Assembly: GCA_934717855.1 (NCBI GenBank)
Contig: CAKUZI010000013.1
Span: 1 to 43,861, forward strand
DNA from: an uncultured Candidatus Melainabacteria bacterium
Lineage (GTDB): Bacteria; Cyanobacteriota; Vampirovibrionia; Gastranaerophilales; Gastranaerophilaceae
Direction of reading: 5' to 3'
Length of the DNA: 43,861 nucleotides
Both the position numbers and the translations under genes were made by a program. The notes under the pieces are model-generated. The model ran no database searches, was not told the origin of the DNA, and was given only the letters and a program-made list of their open reading frames with translations. Positions 32,745-39,646 of the stretch are shown here, piece by piece (position 1 is the stretch's first letter; the number at the start of each line of letters is the position of its first letter).

Positions 32745-34403
32745 TTATGGCCCTTGAATTTTTTTTCTAAGTTCTGGCGATAAAGCATTTTGCAAGTTTC
32801 TATTTAGTATTTCATTTGCTTCTTTTGTTCCTTTTTGAGCTTCTTCTGCTAGCCTTTTTTTCAAGTCATATGTTGTTTTATCAACTTTTTTAGCACCAAT
32901 CATGTATAATGTTTCGCCATCATAACTTCCTGTTCGGAATGTTTGATTTCCTATTTTAGTGCCTTGCTCTTGATACAATTTTGTATAATTTACGTTTCTT
33001 TGCAAATCTTTAGCTTCATCTAATTTTTTCTGATCTTTTGAGCCTAATTTCTTTTTATCATCTTCAGTGCCTAAAATACCATCTTTGCCAGCTAATTTAT
33101 TATTCATTTTCAATATTGTATTTTCAGCAGCACCTAAGCCCTTAGATTCTTTGCTTTCCAATTCAGTTAACCTTTTTTCTTGAGCTGGGATTTCTGAATC
33201 TAATGATTTTATATTAGCTTGCAGTTCTGTTTGTTGTTTAACAGCATTTTCATAATCTGTTTTTTGTTTTTCGGCTGATTTAACTTCTGTTTTTAATTTA
33301 TCATATTCTGTTTTAGTTTCATTATATACTTCTGTTTTTTGAGCTAAATTTTCTTCTGCATTTGCAAGCTGTTCAGTTGCTTTTTCAAAATCTGATTTTG
33401 CTTTTGTAGCATCCTCATTGGCAGTATCGTAAGCTTCGCTTGCAGCCTTAAAGGTTTCTTCTGCGGATTTTACTCGTTCTTCTGCTAGTTTTACTGCTTC
33501 TTGTGCTTCTTTATAAGCTGGGTTCTCCACAGTTGTTCCATCTGGATTTGTAATAGTTGGAGAAATAGAAGCTAGTTTCGCTTTTGCTGTTCCGAGATTT
33601 TGTTTTGCATTAACTAATCCATTTTTTGCATTAACTAATCCGTCTTTTGCACCTTGCAAACGTTCTTCTGCACCTTTTACAGCTTTTTCATTTGCATTTT
33701 TCACGCTTTCTGCACCTTTTTTGTTTGTTTCTGCAGTATTTTTTGCTTCTTCTGCTTTAGCTAATTTAGGTTTCAATGTTTCTAATTTTTTAGTTGCAGC
33801 TTCAGAAGCTTCTTTCATTTCAGGTAATTTGCTTTCTAAAGTTTTTAATTCTGCTTCCATACCAGATTTATCAGCCTTAGCTGTTTCAATAGCTCCACGC
33901 AAAGTTGAAGAGTCTTTTGCACTCTTCATTTCGTTCAAAGATTTTGTAGATGATGATGTTGTAGTGGCTGTTTTATCATTGCCACCTGCACCCTCTGTAG
34001 ATTTTGTTGATTTTACTGCATTTACCGTTTGTGCAGTTAGTTCGCCCAGCATATTTAAAGCCATCATGCCAGCCATAAACTTATTCATGCCACTATCATA
34101 ATTCCCTGAACAATTATGACCACCATAAAAGTTGTTTCCAACAATTGTTCTATTTGCATTCATATAAGCTCTTTGAGCATCGATTGCACTTCCATAAGTT
34201 TGTTTTGGATTAAATATAGCACCTGTACCAGCTGCAGATCTTTGTGCAAAAATTCCATAACTAGTAGCTCCTGAAGCTCTGGAAGTTGTTGCAAGGTTAC
34301 GAGCTGCAACATGCTTCAACTCAGAAGCTCCATTTGACTTGGAAGCGCTTGAGGTTGATTTGTTTTGCGGAATATTCAGTTTTTGTAATCCTGGTAAACC
34401 CAT
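32745..34403 (-). CDS. Long coiled-coil orphan protein (552 aa)
   Basis: No family recognised. Residues 1-105 are polar, rich in Ser, Ala, Asn and Gly, with a short Met-rich hydrophobic patch near 107-125. A Ser/Thr/Lys stretch follows. Residues about 165-430 are a nearly continuous Ala/Glu/Lys coiled coil with local repeats (AKDGLVNAKNGLVNAKQNL). Near residue 447 GKDGILGTEDDKKKLGS looks like a Ca-binding type turn. The final 100 residues are mixed. No signal peptide. A GAGAG ribosome-binding site precedes the ATG. The form recalls surface or cytoskeletal filaments and tape-measure proteins; none is proven. Strong terminator, monocistronic. Confidence 0.78.
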   Translation of the reverse strand: MGLPGLQKLNIPQNKSTSSASKSNGASELKHVAARNLATTSRASGATSYGIFAQRSAAGTGAIFNPKQTYGSAIDAQRAYMNANRTIVGNNFYGGHNCSGNYDSGMNKFMAGMMALNMLGELTAQTVNAVKSTKSTEGAGGNDKTATTTSSSTKSLNEMKSAKDSSTLRGAIETAKADKSGMEAELKTLESKLPEMKEASEAATKKLETLKPKLAKAEEAKNTAETNKKGAESVKNANEKAVKGAEERLQGAKDGLVNAKNGLVNAKQNLGTAKAKLASISPTITNPDGTTVENPAYKEAQEAVKLAEERVKSAEETFKAASEAYDTANEDATKAKSDFEKATEQLANAEENLAQKTEVYNETKTEYDKLKTEVKSAEKQKTDYENAVKQQTELQANIKSLDSEIPAQEKRLTELESKESKGLGAAENTILKMNNKLAGKDGILGTEDDKKKLGSKDQKKLDEAKDLQRNVNYTKLYQEQGTKIGNQTFRTGSYDGETLYMIGAKKVDKTTYDLKKRLAEEAQKGTKEANEILNRNLQNALSPELRKKIQGP

Positions 34404-34876
34404 GTCACATCTCTCTTATTTTGCTCTCATACATGTAAAAACATTGAAAACGGCTCAATTTCACATGTTTAGAGTTTCGTTACATTTGTTAATATTTATT
34501 TCTCGTAATTAATTTCTAATTTATATTATTCCCATATTTTTGATAAAATTGGAACTTTACATATGCAAAATTTTGATTCCAGGACAATTGACATTTACCC
34601 ATGACTAGATATGTTTTAAACTTTGCAATAGTTTTTAACATTTGCTTAACAAAAATTATGTAAATTTTTTAAATTTTATTCTTTTTGGTTTAAAAGACCA
34701 CCAATTGCCTATCTCTGGTTTTGTGGAAAAATTAATTGTAAAAAGATTAGGAAAAATCAAGTTTTTTTACACTTTTTTATTTGTTTTATTCTATGATGGA
34801 TATAACAAATATCTTGGGAGCGGGGATGGTTGTTTCCAAACTTGGCTCAAATTATTTTTTCAATCCATAAAAAGTG

Positions 34877-34969
34877 ATGATTAGGGATATTATTGGATTG
34901 AACAAGGATTTGCGAGAAATTCGCAAGGGTGATGAAAAAGATTTAAATACACAATATAAGTTAATGTAA
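34877..34969 (+). CDS. Possible 30-aa small protein
   Basis: ATG to TAA, 30 codons, product starting MIRDIIGLNKDLREIRKGDE. Composition and codons resemble those of real genes here, unlike the Phe-rich open frame upstream. The ribosome-binding site is poor (AAAAGTG). The frame overlaps the inverted repeats, so it may be an accident within an RNA gene or a gene remnant. Confidence 0.2.
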   Translation: MIRDIIGLNKDLREIRKGDEKDLNTQYKLM

Positions 34970-34997
34970 ATCCTTTTTGTTTCAGAAAATGAAATAC

Positions 34998-35034
34998 CGG
35001 ACAATCTATCTTGATAGAACGTCCGTTTTTTTTT
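34998..35034 (+). terminator. Strong intrinsic terminator, plus strand
   Basis: CGGAC (34998-35002) pairs with GTCCG (35021-35025); an inner TCTAT/ATAGA pair closes the loop. Nine T follow at 35026-35034. No annotated plus-strand gene precedes it, so something unlabelled is transcribed upstream. Confidence 0.85.
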
Positions 35035-35049
35035 ACTTGCGAGCAAGTG

Positions 35050-35180
35050 TGCTACGCACGTAGCCCTCTGCGATAATTTTTGGTTCCTACCTCATATGTC
35101 GGTATAAAGTTTTGCTACGCACGTAGCTCTCTGCGATAATATTGGTTCCTACCTCATATATCGGTATATAGCTTTGCTAC
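35050..35180. repeat. Two tandem 62-63 bp repeats plus a stub
   Basis: Units 35050-35112 (63 bp) and 35113-35174 (62 bp) differ at only a handful of positions, and a third begins (TGCTAC, 35175-35180). Each starts with the inverted repeat GCTACG-CA-CGTAGC. The word GCCCTCTGCG plus a T run recurs downstream of tsf (37207-37226, 18 of 20 bases). Confidence 0.85.
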
Positions 35181-35197
35181 AAATAAACACGAGTTGT

Positions 35198-35207
35198 GGG
35201 GGGGGGG
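35198..35207 (+). repeat. Run of ten G
   Basis: A G10 tract in an AT-rich genome, followed by CACCCCAAC, which can pair back with GTTG and part of the run, then TTTTT. Such tracts slip in replication; it lies about 150 bp before the rpsB promoter and in no gene. Confidence 0.7.
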
Positions 35208-35235
35208 CACCCCAACCTACTTTTTGAAACAGTCT

Positions 35236-35263
35236 ATTCACTACTCACCATTCACCACTCACT
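35236..35263 (-). repeat. Solo heptamer arm 3
   Basis: On the minus strand, four heptamers of the DGTGART type follow one another without gaps, as in the arms of the elements at 26596 and 36234. No partner arm is visible within 300 bp. Confidence 0.7.
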
Positions 35264-35359
35264 AACAATATAAGCTTCTCGCATTTTTCTTTTCACCAAA
35301 ATTAATAATTCTCAACATTAGTTTGCATAACACCATGTTTATTGTAAAATATCATTGGT

Positions 35360-35365
35360 TATACT
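35360..35365 (+). promoter_or_regulatory. -10 of rpsB
   Basis: TATACT preceded by TTGGT; +1 would be near 35372. A -35 is not clear (GTTTAT at 17 nt). Confidence 0.45.
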
Positions 35366-35371
35366 AGCCCG

Positions 35372-35448
35372 ATAGGTTTACCCTAGTCCAATTCGGATGG
35401 GGCAGTTTAGCCCGTAGTACAACAAGTTAAAACAAAAGGAGAAAACCG
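35372..35448 (+). promoter_or_regulatory. Structured leader of rpsB
   Basis: The leader can form TCC-AATTC-GGA and GGGC-AGTTTA-GCCC hairpins before the AAGGAG ribosome-binding site. A second GCCC at 35367-35370 could compete for the GGGC if included in the RNA. In many bacteria S2 represses its own mRNA through leader structure; that role here is inference. Confidence 0.4.
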
Positions 35449-36222
35449 ATGCCAGTAGCATCTATGATTGAACTTTTAGAAGCAGGTGTACACTTTGGAC
35501 ACCAAACTCAAAGATGGAACCCTAAAATGAAACCGTTTATTTACGGTGCAAGAAATGGTATTTATGTATTAGATTTGCGTAAAACTACAGATTTGCTTGA
35601 TGAAGCTTATGCTGTTGTTAGAGAATTCGCTGCTAAAAACAAAAATATCTTGTTCGTTGGAACTAAAAAACAAGCTGCTGAAGTTGTTGCAGAAGAAGCA
35701 ACTAGAGTTGGCGCTTATTATATCAACAGAAGATGGTTAGGCGGTATGTTAACTAACTTTGAAACTATCAGAGGCCGTGTTAACAAACTTAGAGAATTAG
35801 AAGATTTCATGAATTCTGGTCACGCTGAAAAATTACCTAAAAAAGAAATCGCTAAATTAAACAGAGAATTAGGTAAATTAAGCAAAACTTTAGGCGGTAT
35901 CAAGGATATGAGAGGTCTTCCTGACGTAATCTTTATCGTTGACCAAAAGAAAGAAGACATTGCTATTAAAGAAGCTAACAAACTTAACATCCCTGTAATC
36001 TGCTTGGCAGATACAAATGCTGATCCGGAAGGTATCGACTACATTATCCCTGGTAATGACGATGCTATCAGATCTATCAAGTTAATTACTTCTAAATTGG
36101 CTGACGCTGTTTTGGAAGGAAAACAACTTAGAGAAGCTAACGCTAACGCTAAAAAACTTGAAGAAATCAAACCTGAAGATGCAGGTGTTGAAGTTAAAGC
36201 AGAAGAAGTTGCTGCTGAATAA
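35449..36222 (+). CDS. rpsB: 30S ribosomal protein uS2
   Basis: The 257-aa protein starts with the family pattern MIELLEAGVHFGHQTQRWNPKMKPFI and continues with ARNGIYVLDLRKT, FVGTKKQA, RRWLGGMLTNF and LPDVIFIVDQKKE. The acidic, Ala/Glu-rich C-terminal tail is typical. AAGGAG is a strong ribosome-binding site. It heads rpsB-tsf, the standard pair. Confidence 0.98.
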   Translation: MPVASMIELLEAGVHFGHQTQRWNPKMKPFIYGARNGIYVLDLRKTTDLLDEAYAVVREFAAKNKNILFVGTKKQAAEVVAEEATRVGAYYINRRWLGGMLTNFETIRGRVNKLRELEDFMNSGHAEKLPKKEIAKLNRELGKLSKTLGGIKDMRGLPDVIFIVDQKKEDIAIKEANKLNIPVICLADTNADPEGIDYIIPGNDDAIRSIKLITSKLADAVLEGKQLREANANAKKLEEIKPEDAGVEVKAEEVAAE

Positions 36223-36233
36223 CATAGATAAAT

Positions 36234-36317
36234 AGTGAATGGTGAATAGTGAGTAGTGAGTGGTTCAAAACATATTTTAGTAAAGAACTATTCACTAATC
36301 ACAACTCACCATTCACC
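36234..36317. repeat. Heptamer inverted-repeat element 2 (rpsB-tsf spacer)
   Basis: Arms 36234-36266 and 36285-36317 (33 bp each) match at 27 of 33 positions in opposite orientation around an 18-nt loop. Each arm is four DGTGART-like heptamers plus RGTTC. In mRNA this would fold into a long hairpin between the rpsB stop and the tsf ribosome-binding site, without a U-tract. Confidence 0.85.
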
Positions 36318-36339
36318 AACTATAAAGGAGAAATATTAA

Positions 36340-37203
36340 ATGAACATTACAGCTCAAATGGTAAAAGAACTCCGTGATAAAACAGGTGCAGGCATGATGG
36401 ATGCTAAAAAAGCTCTTGTGGAAACTGACGGTGATATGGAAAAAGCTATGGAAGTACTTCGCCAAAAAGGTATGGCTTCTGCTGATAAAAAAATGGGCAG
36501 AATTGCTGCTGAAGGTGTTGTAACTTCTGCTATCCTTGACAATTGCGGCGCAATGGTTGAATTGAACTGTGAAACTGATTTCGTTGCTAAAAACGAAGAA
36601 TTCAAAGAACTTGCTAACGGATTAGCTGAACTTGTTGCATCTTCAAATCCTGCAGACGTTGATGCTCTTCTTGCTTCAACTTGTCCTAAATGCGGAAAAG
36701 TTGTTTCTGAAGTTATTAAAGAAAAAATCGCTTCTATCGGCGAAAAAATTACTTTCAGAAGATTTGTTCGTTATGAAGGCAACACTGCTTCTTACATTCA
36801 CAACGGCAAAATCGGTGTTCTTATTGAAACAGACAACAAAGATGCTGAATTGATGAACGATATCTGCTTACACATTGCATCATCTGCACCAGAATTCATT
36901 ACAAGAGCAGAAATCCCTCAATCAGTTATCGACCACGAAACAGAAGTTGAAATGGGTAAAGAAGATCTTCAAAAGAAACCTGAACAAATCAGAGCTAAAA
37001 TCGTTGAAGGTCGTGTAAACAAACTTATGTCACACAGAGTTCTTCTTGAACAACCATTCATCAAAAATCCTGACGTAACTGTTGGACAATTGATTGAAGG
37101 CAAATTAAACGTTAAAGCTTTCACAAGATATATGCTTGGTGAAGGTCTTGAAAAACGTCAAGAAAACTTTGCTGACGAAGTTATGAGCCAAGTAAAAGGT
37201 TAA
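36340..37203 (+). CDS. tsf: Elongation factor Ts
   Basis: EF-Ts recycles EF-Tu from GDP to GTP form. The 287-aa protein has the UBA-like N-terminus (LRDKTGAGMMDAKKALVE), TDFVAKN (79-85, contacts EF-Tu) and two core subdomains. An unusual CPKCG (C115, C118) sits between the subdomain pieces, with C69 and C77 elsewhere; a metal site is conceivable but unproven. AAAGGAG precedes the ATG. Its partner tuf is about 4 kb away on the other strand. Confidence 0.97.
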   Translation: MNITAQMVKELRDKTGAGMMDAKKALVETDGDMEKAMEVLRQKGMASADKKMGRIAAEGVVTSAILDNCGAMVELNCETDFVAKNEEFKELANGLAELVASSNPADVDALLASTCPKCGKVVSEVIKEKIASIGEKITFRRFVRYEGNTASYIHNGKIGVLIETDNKDAELMNDICLHIASSAPEFITRAEIPQSVIDHETEVEMGKEDLQKKPEQIRAKIVEGRVNKLMSHRVLLEQPFIKNPDVTVGQLIEGKLNVKAFTRYMLGEGLEKRQENFADEVMSQVKG

Positions 37204-37228
37204 TTTGCCCTCTGCGGAAATTTTTGAA

Positions 37229-37285
37229 AAAAGCGCTATTTACAGAAATTGGTACTATTTTAGTAGTTTTGTAAGTGGCGCTTTT
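37229..37285 (+). terminator. Terminator of rpsB-tsf
   Basis: AAAAGCGC (37229-37236) pairs with GCGCTTTT (37278-37285), continued by TTTACA with TGTAAG and an inner TACTA/TAGTA hairpin. A long, branched structure; the T-run is the end of the stem. Confidence 0.7.
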
Positions 37286-37427
37286 GCATATCCATGTTTT
37301 TGGTGAAGTTTCTCCACTTATTGAAATAAATTTCTAAAATAATAATTAGACTAAAATCCTATTTTTAACCTATTACTATTTTTTACATGTTTGTTGTACA
37401 ATATACATATTATATAGGAGAGAAAGA

Positions 37428-38042
37428 ATGGATCAACAAACTTATATGAAAATAATGGGCTATGTGCCTACTGTTATTGAAGCTTCTTCTCGTGGAGAAC
37501 GCTCTTTTGATATCTTTTCAAGACTTTTGAGAGAAAGAATTATCTTTTTAGGAACAGAAATTGATGACGAGGTCGCAAACTCTGTTGTTGCTCAACTTTT
37601 GTTATTAGATAGTGAAAATTCTGAAAAAGATATTATGCTTTACATCAACAGCCCTGGTGGTGTAATTACTGCTGGTATGGCAATTTATGATACTATGCAA
37701 CTTATTAAGTCTGACGTTTCTACAATTTGTTTGGGTGACGCTGCTTCAATGGGCGCATTTTTACTATGCTCAGGTGCGAAAGGAAAGAGACTTGCTCTTC
37801 CTAATTCAAGAGTAATGATTCACCAACCTCTTGGCGGTGCAAAAGGTCAAGCTACAGATATTGAAATTGAAGCTAAAGAAATTCTTCGTATGAAAGATAT
37901 GTTAATCGGTATTATTGCAGAAAATTCCGGACAATCTATCGAGAAAGTTAAAGAAGATTGTGAACGCGATCACTTCTTAACAGCTCAAGAAGCTTTAGAA
38001 TACGGGCTCATCGACAAAGTAGTAACAAGAGATAAAAAATAG
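37428..38042 (+). CDS. clpP: ATP-dependent Clp protease proteolytic subunit
   Basis: The 204-aa serine protease has S107 in GDAASMGA, H132 in MIHQPLGG and D181 in ERDHFLTAQEA, a full triad. INSPGG and the QATDIEIEAKEIL handle region are normal. TAGGAGAG precedes the ATG. It stands alone between terminators; tig and clpX, often adjacent, are absent, so ClpA/C/X must be elsewhere. Confidence 0.97.
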   Translation: MDQQTYMKIMGYVPTVIEASSRGERSFDIFSRLLRERIIFLGTEIDDEVANSVVAQLLLLDSENSEKDIMLYINSPGGVITAGMAIYDTMQLIKSDVSTICLGDAASMGAFLLCSGAKGKRLALPNSRVMIHQPLGGAKGQATDIEIEAKEILRMKDMLIGIIAENSGQSIEKVKEDCERDHFLTAQEALEYGLIDKVVTRDKK

Positions 38043-38070
38043 GTTCGTAACATAACTTAACAAAAGCTTA

Positions 38071-38104
38071 AAAAACATGCAATTCTTTGGAGTTGCATGT
38101 TTTT
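38071..38104 (+). terminator. Intrinsic terminator of clpP
   Basis: ACATGCAA and TTGCATGT (8 bp), extended by A and T runs, with a 10-nt loop, 29 nt after the clpP stop. Confidence 0.88.
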
Positions 38105-38162
38105 ATATAAATGTAGGTTAAAAAAGGTTAGTTATTAAAGTTAGAAAAGGTAGGAAAGTAAA

Positions 38163-38684
38163 ATGTCATTCTTGATTTTCGCGTACCGAAAATTAGACAT
38201 TATGCAACGGAAAAGTGATTTAAACTATCGTTTAATGAACTTGACCAGAAAGCTAGAAGATTTGCAACAATATGCTGCAAATATAGCGGACGGCTCCGTT
38301 TCAATGAGTGATATGATGAACACTCCCGGGTCTATGTTCGGTCGACAATTAATGTACATGCAGTATGCGCATAACGCATCAATATTTGGTGCTCAGCAAC
38401 AAATGCAGATGATGCAACCTCAAATAATGATGCAAATGCAACAAATGCAAGATCCTAATATGCAGGCTATGTATCAGAATTGGATCTTCAAAAGTTTATA
38501 TGATCAACAAAGAGAACAAATTGGCAAGCAAGAAACCAAACTTCTTAATGAACAAGAAAAACAAATTCAAGCAGAAAAAGCAAAAATTGAAACACAATTA
38601 AAATTGCTAGATCAAGAACTTGAAGCTTGCAAACAAGGTGAAGATAAAGGCGCTGAACAATTCAAGCCTAATTACACCGCTTAA
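38163..38684 (+). CDS. Met/Gln-rich helical orphan protein (173 aa)
   Basis: No family recognised. Residues 1-45 are helical with LNYRLMNLTRKLEDLQQYAANIADG, then SMSDMMNTPGSMFGR. Residues 75-105 are very rich in Met and Gln, with repeated QMM and MQQ. The last 60 residues form a charged coiled coil (NEQEKQIQAEKAKIETQLKL is part) and a short tail. No signal peptide. A GTAGGAAAG ribosome-binding site and a terminator on each side make it a clear single gene. Confidence 0.75.
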   Translation: MSFLIFAYRKLDIMQRKSDLNYRLMNLTRKLEDLQQYAANIADGSVSMSDMMNTPGSMFGRQLMYMQYAHNASIFGAQQQMQMMQPQIMMQMQQMQDPNMQAMYQNWIFKSLYDQQREQIGKQETKLLNEQEKQIQAEKAKIETQLKLLDQELEACKQGEDKGAEQFKPNYTA

Positions 38685-38721
38685 AATTTTATCCTATAAT
38701 CCTATCCTTAACTAACCTGTA

Positions 38722-38752
38722 AAGGGTTCGCTAACTTAGCGAGCCCTTTTTT
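38722..38752 (+). terminator. Terminator of the 173-aa gene
   Basis: AGGGTTCGCT and AGCGAGCCCT (10 pairs, one wobble), loop of 5, followed by TTTTTT on the plus strand. It sits between convergent genes and may also stop fthC transcripts less well. Confidence 0.9.
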
Positions 38753-38757
38753 CATGT

Positions 38758-39270
38758 TTATATAATTATTACGTCGTTAACCGGAATATCAAAACATTCA
38801 TGCGGAAGTTTTTCAACGAATAATTCCTTGGCTATTGGCAAAATTGTTTTAATATTTGAATTTTTAGCTAAAAATCTATCGTAAAATCCTCCGCCATAAC
38901 CCAAACGATAGCCAAAACTATCTGCCATTAATGCAGGTACAATTGCCAAATCAATTTGTTCCGGAGTTATTGGAGTTGAACATGGCTCACAAACATTAAA
39001 TCGAGATTTTTCTAATTTATCTCCATTTTTAAACGGGCAAATTTGTAAATTTTGTCCGCACACTCTAGGTAAAAAGAAATTTTTTTTATCATTTAACAAA
39101 GCTAACAAATTTAGTTCAAACTTTAACGGATAATATATCAAAATATTTGTTGCATTTTTGTAAAAAGAATGTTTTCGAATTTGCGCAACCGCTAATTCGC
39201 TTTTTTCTGAAATTGATAAAGTTTCTCTTATATATTTTGCGTTCTTTCGTAAATCGTTTTTGTCAGTCAT
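38758..39270 (-). CDS. fthC: 5-formyltetrahydrofolate cyclo-ligase
   Basis: The enzyme turns 5-formyl-THF into 5,10-methenyl-THF with ATP. The family signature GYRLGYGGGFYDRFL and IYYPLKFELN are present. I place the start at the ATG at 39270 (170 aa). A longer frame from a TTG at 39288 would add MLYTKS, but TATACT lies inside that addition, exactly 6 nt before the ATG, and no ribosome-binding site fits either start, which points to a leaderless transcript. Also called ygfA or MTHFS. Confidence 0.92.
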   Translation of the reverse strand: MTDKNDLRKNAKYIRETLSISEKSELAVAQIRKHSFYKNATNILIYYPLKFELNLLALLNDKKNFFLPRVCGQNLQICPFKNGDKLEKSRFNVCEPCSTPITPEQIDLAIVPALMADSFGYRLGYGGGFYDRFLAKNSNIKTILPIAKELFVEKLPHECFDIPVNDVIII

Positions 39271-39276
39271 AGACTT

Positions 39277-39282
39277 AGTATA
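39277..39282 (-). promoter_or_regulatory. -10 box at fthC (leaderless geometry)
   Basis: TATACT, 6 nt, ATG on the minus strand; no Shine-Dalgarno. It decides the ATG at 39270 over the upstream TTG, which the transcript would not include. Confidence 0.5.
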
Positions 39283-39342
39283 TAACAAACAATGAATATT
39301 AAGCCAAAGATACCATTTATCTGTAAAAGTTTGTTTATTTAT

Positions 39343-39519
39343 CTATGCACTTCTGCGCATCAAATCTGATAATTTTACTTCTTTTTCAAATTTTTTAATT
39401 TTTTTTATCGGTTTTTCAGCTTTCTTTTCTTCTTTAAAACTTGTCAAACCTATCATTTGTTTTGAGTTTTCATCACTTATCATAAATATTTCTTTAAAAA
39501 ATGCAATAATTTCTTTCAT
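39343..39519 (-). CDS. Small basic protein, 58 aa
   Basis: A short gene: ATG at 39519 behind a perfect AGGAG at 7 nt spacing, stop TAG at 39343. The product starts MKEIIAFFKEIFMISDENSK, has a central Lys/Glu-rich stretch (KAEKPIKKIKKFEKEVK) and ends SDLMRRSA. The first 13 residues form an amphipathic helix, with a charged tail. A TATAAT lies 19 nt upstream. No family recognised. It shares a divergent spacer with the 232-aa gene. Confidence 0.65.
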   Translation of the reverse strand: MKEIIAFFKEIFMISDENSKQMIGLTSFKEEKKAEKPIKKIKKFEKEVKLSDLMRRSA

Positions 39520-39537
39520 AACTTATCTCCTGAACAC

Positions 39538-39543
39538 ATTATA
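39538..39543 (-). promoter_or_regulatory. -10 of the 58-aa gene
   Basis: Perfect TATAAT on the minus strand, 18 nt before the ATG and overlapping no other signal. It supports the small gene being expressed. Confidence 0.45.
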
Positions 39544-39646
39544 CTATTAATTTTTTTTACGTATATCATATATTAAAACGATATTCCCTTAGAAAATCAT
39601 TGTAGTTTATGTTATATTAGTGATATAGCGAGGTTAAAAGTAAAAC

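Larger units (their letters stand above)
34642..35034 (+). other. Unassigned plus-strand unit ending in a strong terminator (possible ncRNA)
   Basis: No convincing long gene lies here, yet a strong plus-strand terminator ends it. Inverted repeats suggest a folded RNA: TTCAATCC (34858-34865) with GGATTGAA (34894-34901), and TTGCGA with TCGCAA around GAAAT (34910-34926). A TATGAT at about 34793 could be a -10. I matched it to no known class (6S, SRP, tmRNA, RNase P checked by eye). 34404-34641 holds only the 552-aa gene's upstream region. Confidence 0.35.

Noticed and set aside
34642..34884. 80-codon open frame from a TTG
   Set aside because: Phe/Leu-rich product of AT-rich noncoding type, no ribosome-binding site; kept only as part of an unassigned transcript.
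34998..35010. CCGGACAATCTATC also present in clpP near 37927
   Set aside because: In clpP it encodes conserved residues; a 14-mer match is expected by chance in 44 kb of AT-rich sequence.
34852..35046. 64-codon minus-strand frame
   Set aside because: It runs through the terminator hairpin and the reverse of the 30-aa frame, with no start signals.
35050..35263. Possible CRISPR array
   Set aside because: The 62-63 bp units are directly abutting without spacers, the heptamers are too short, and no cas gene is present.
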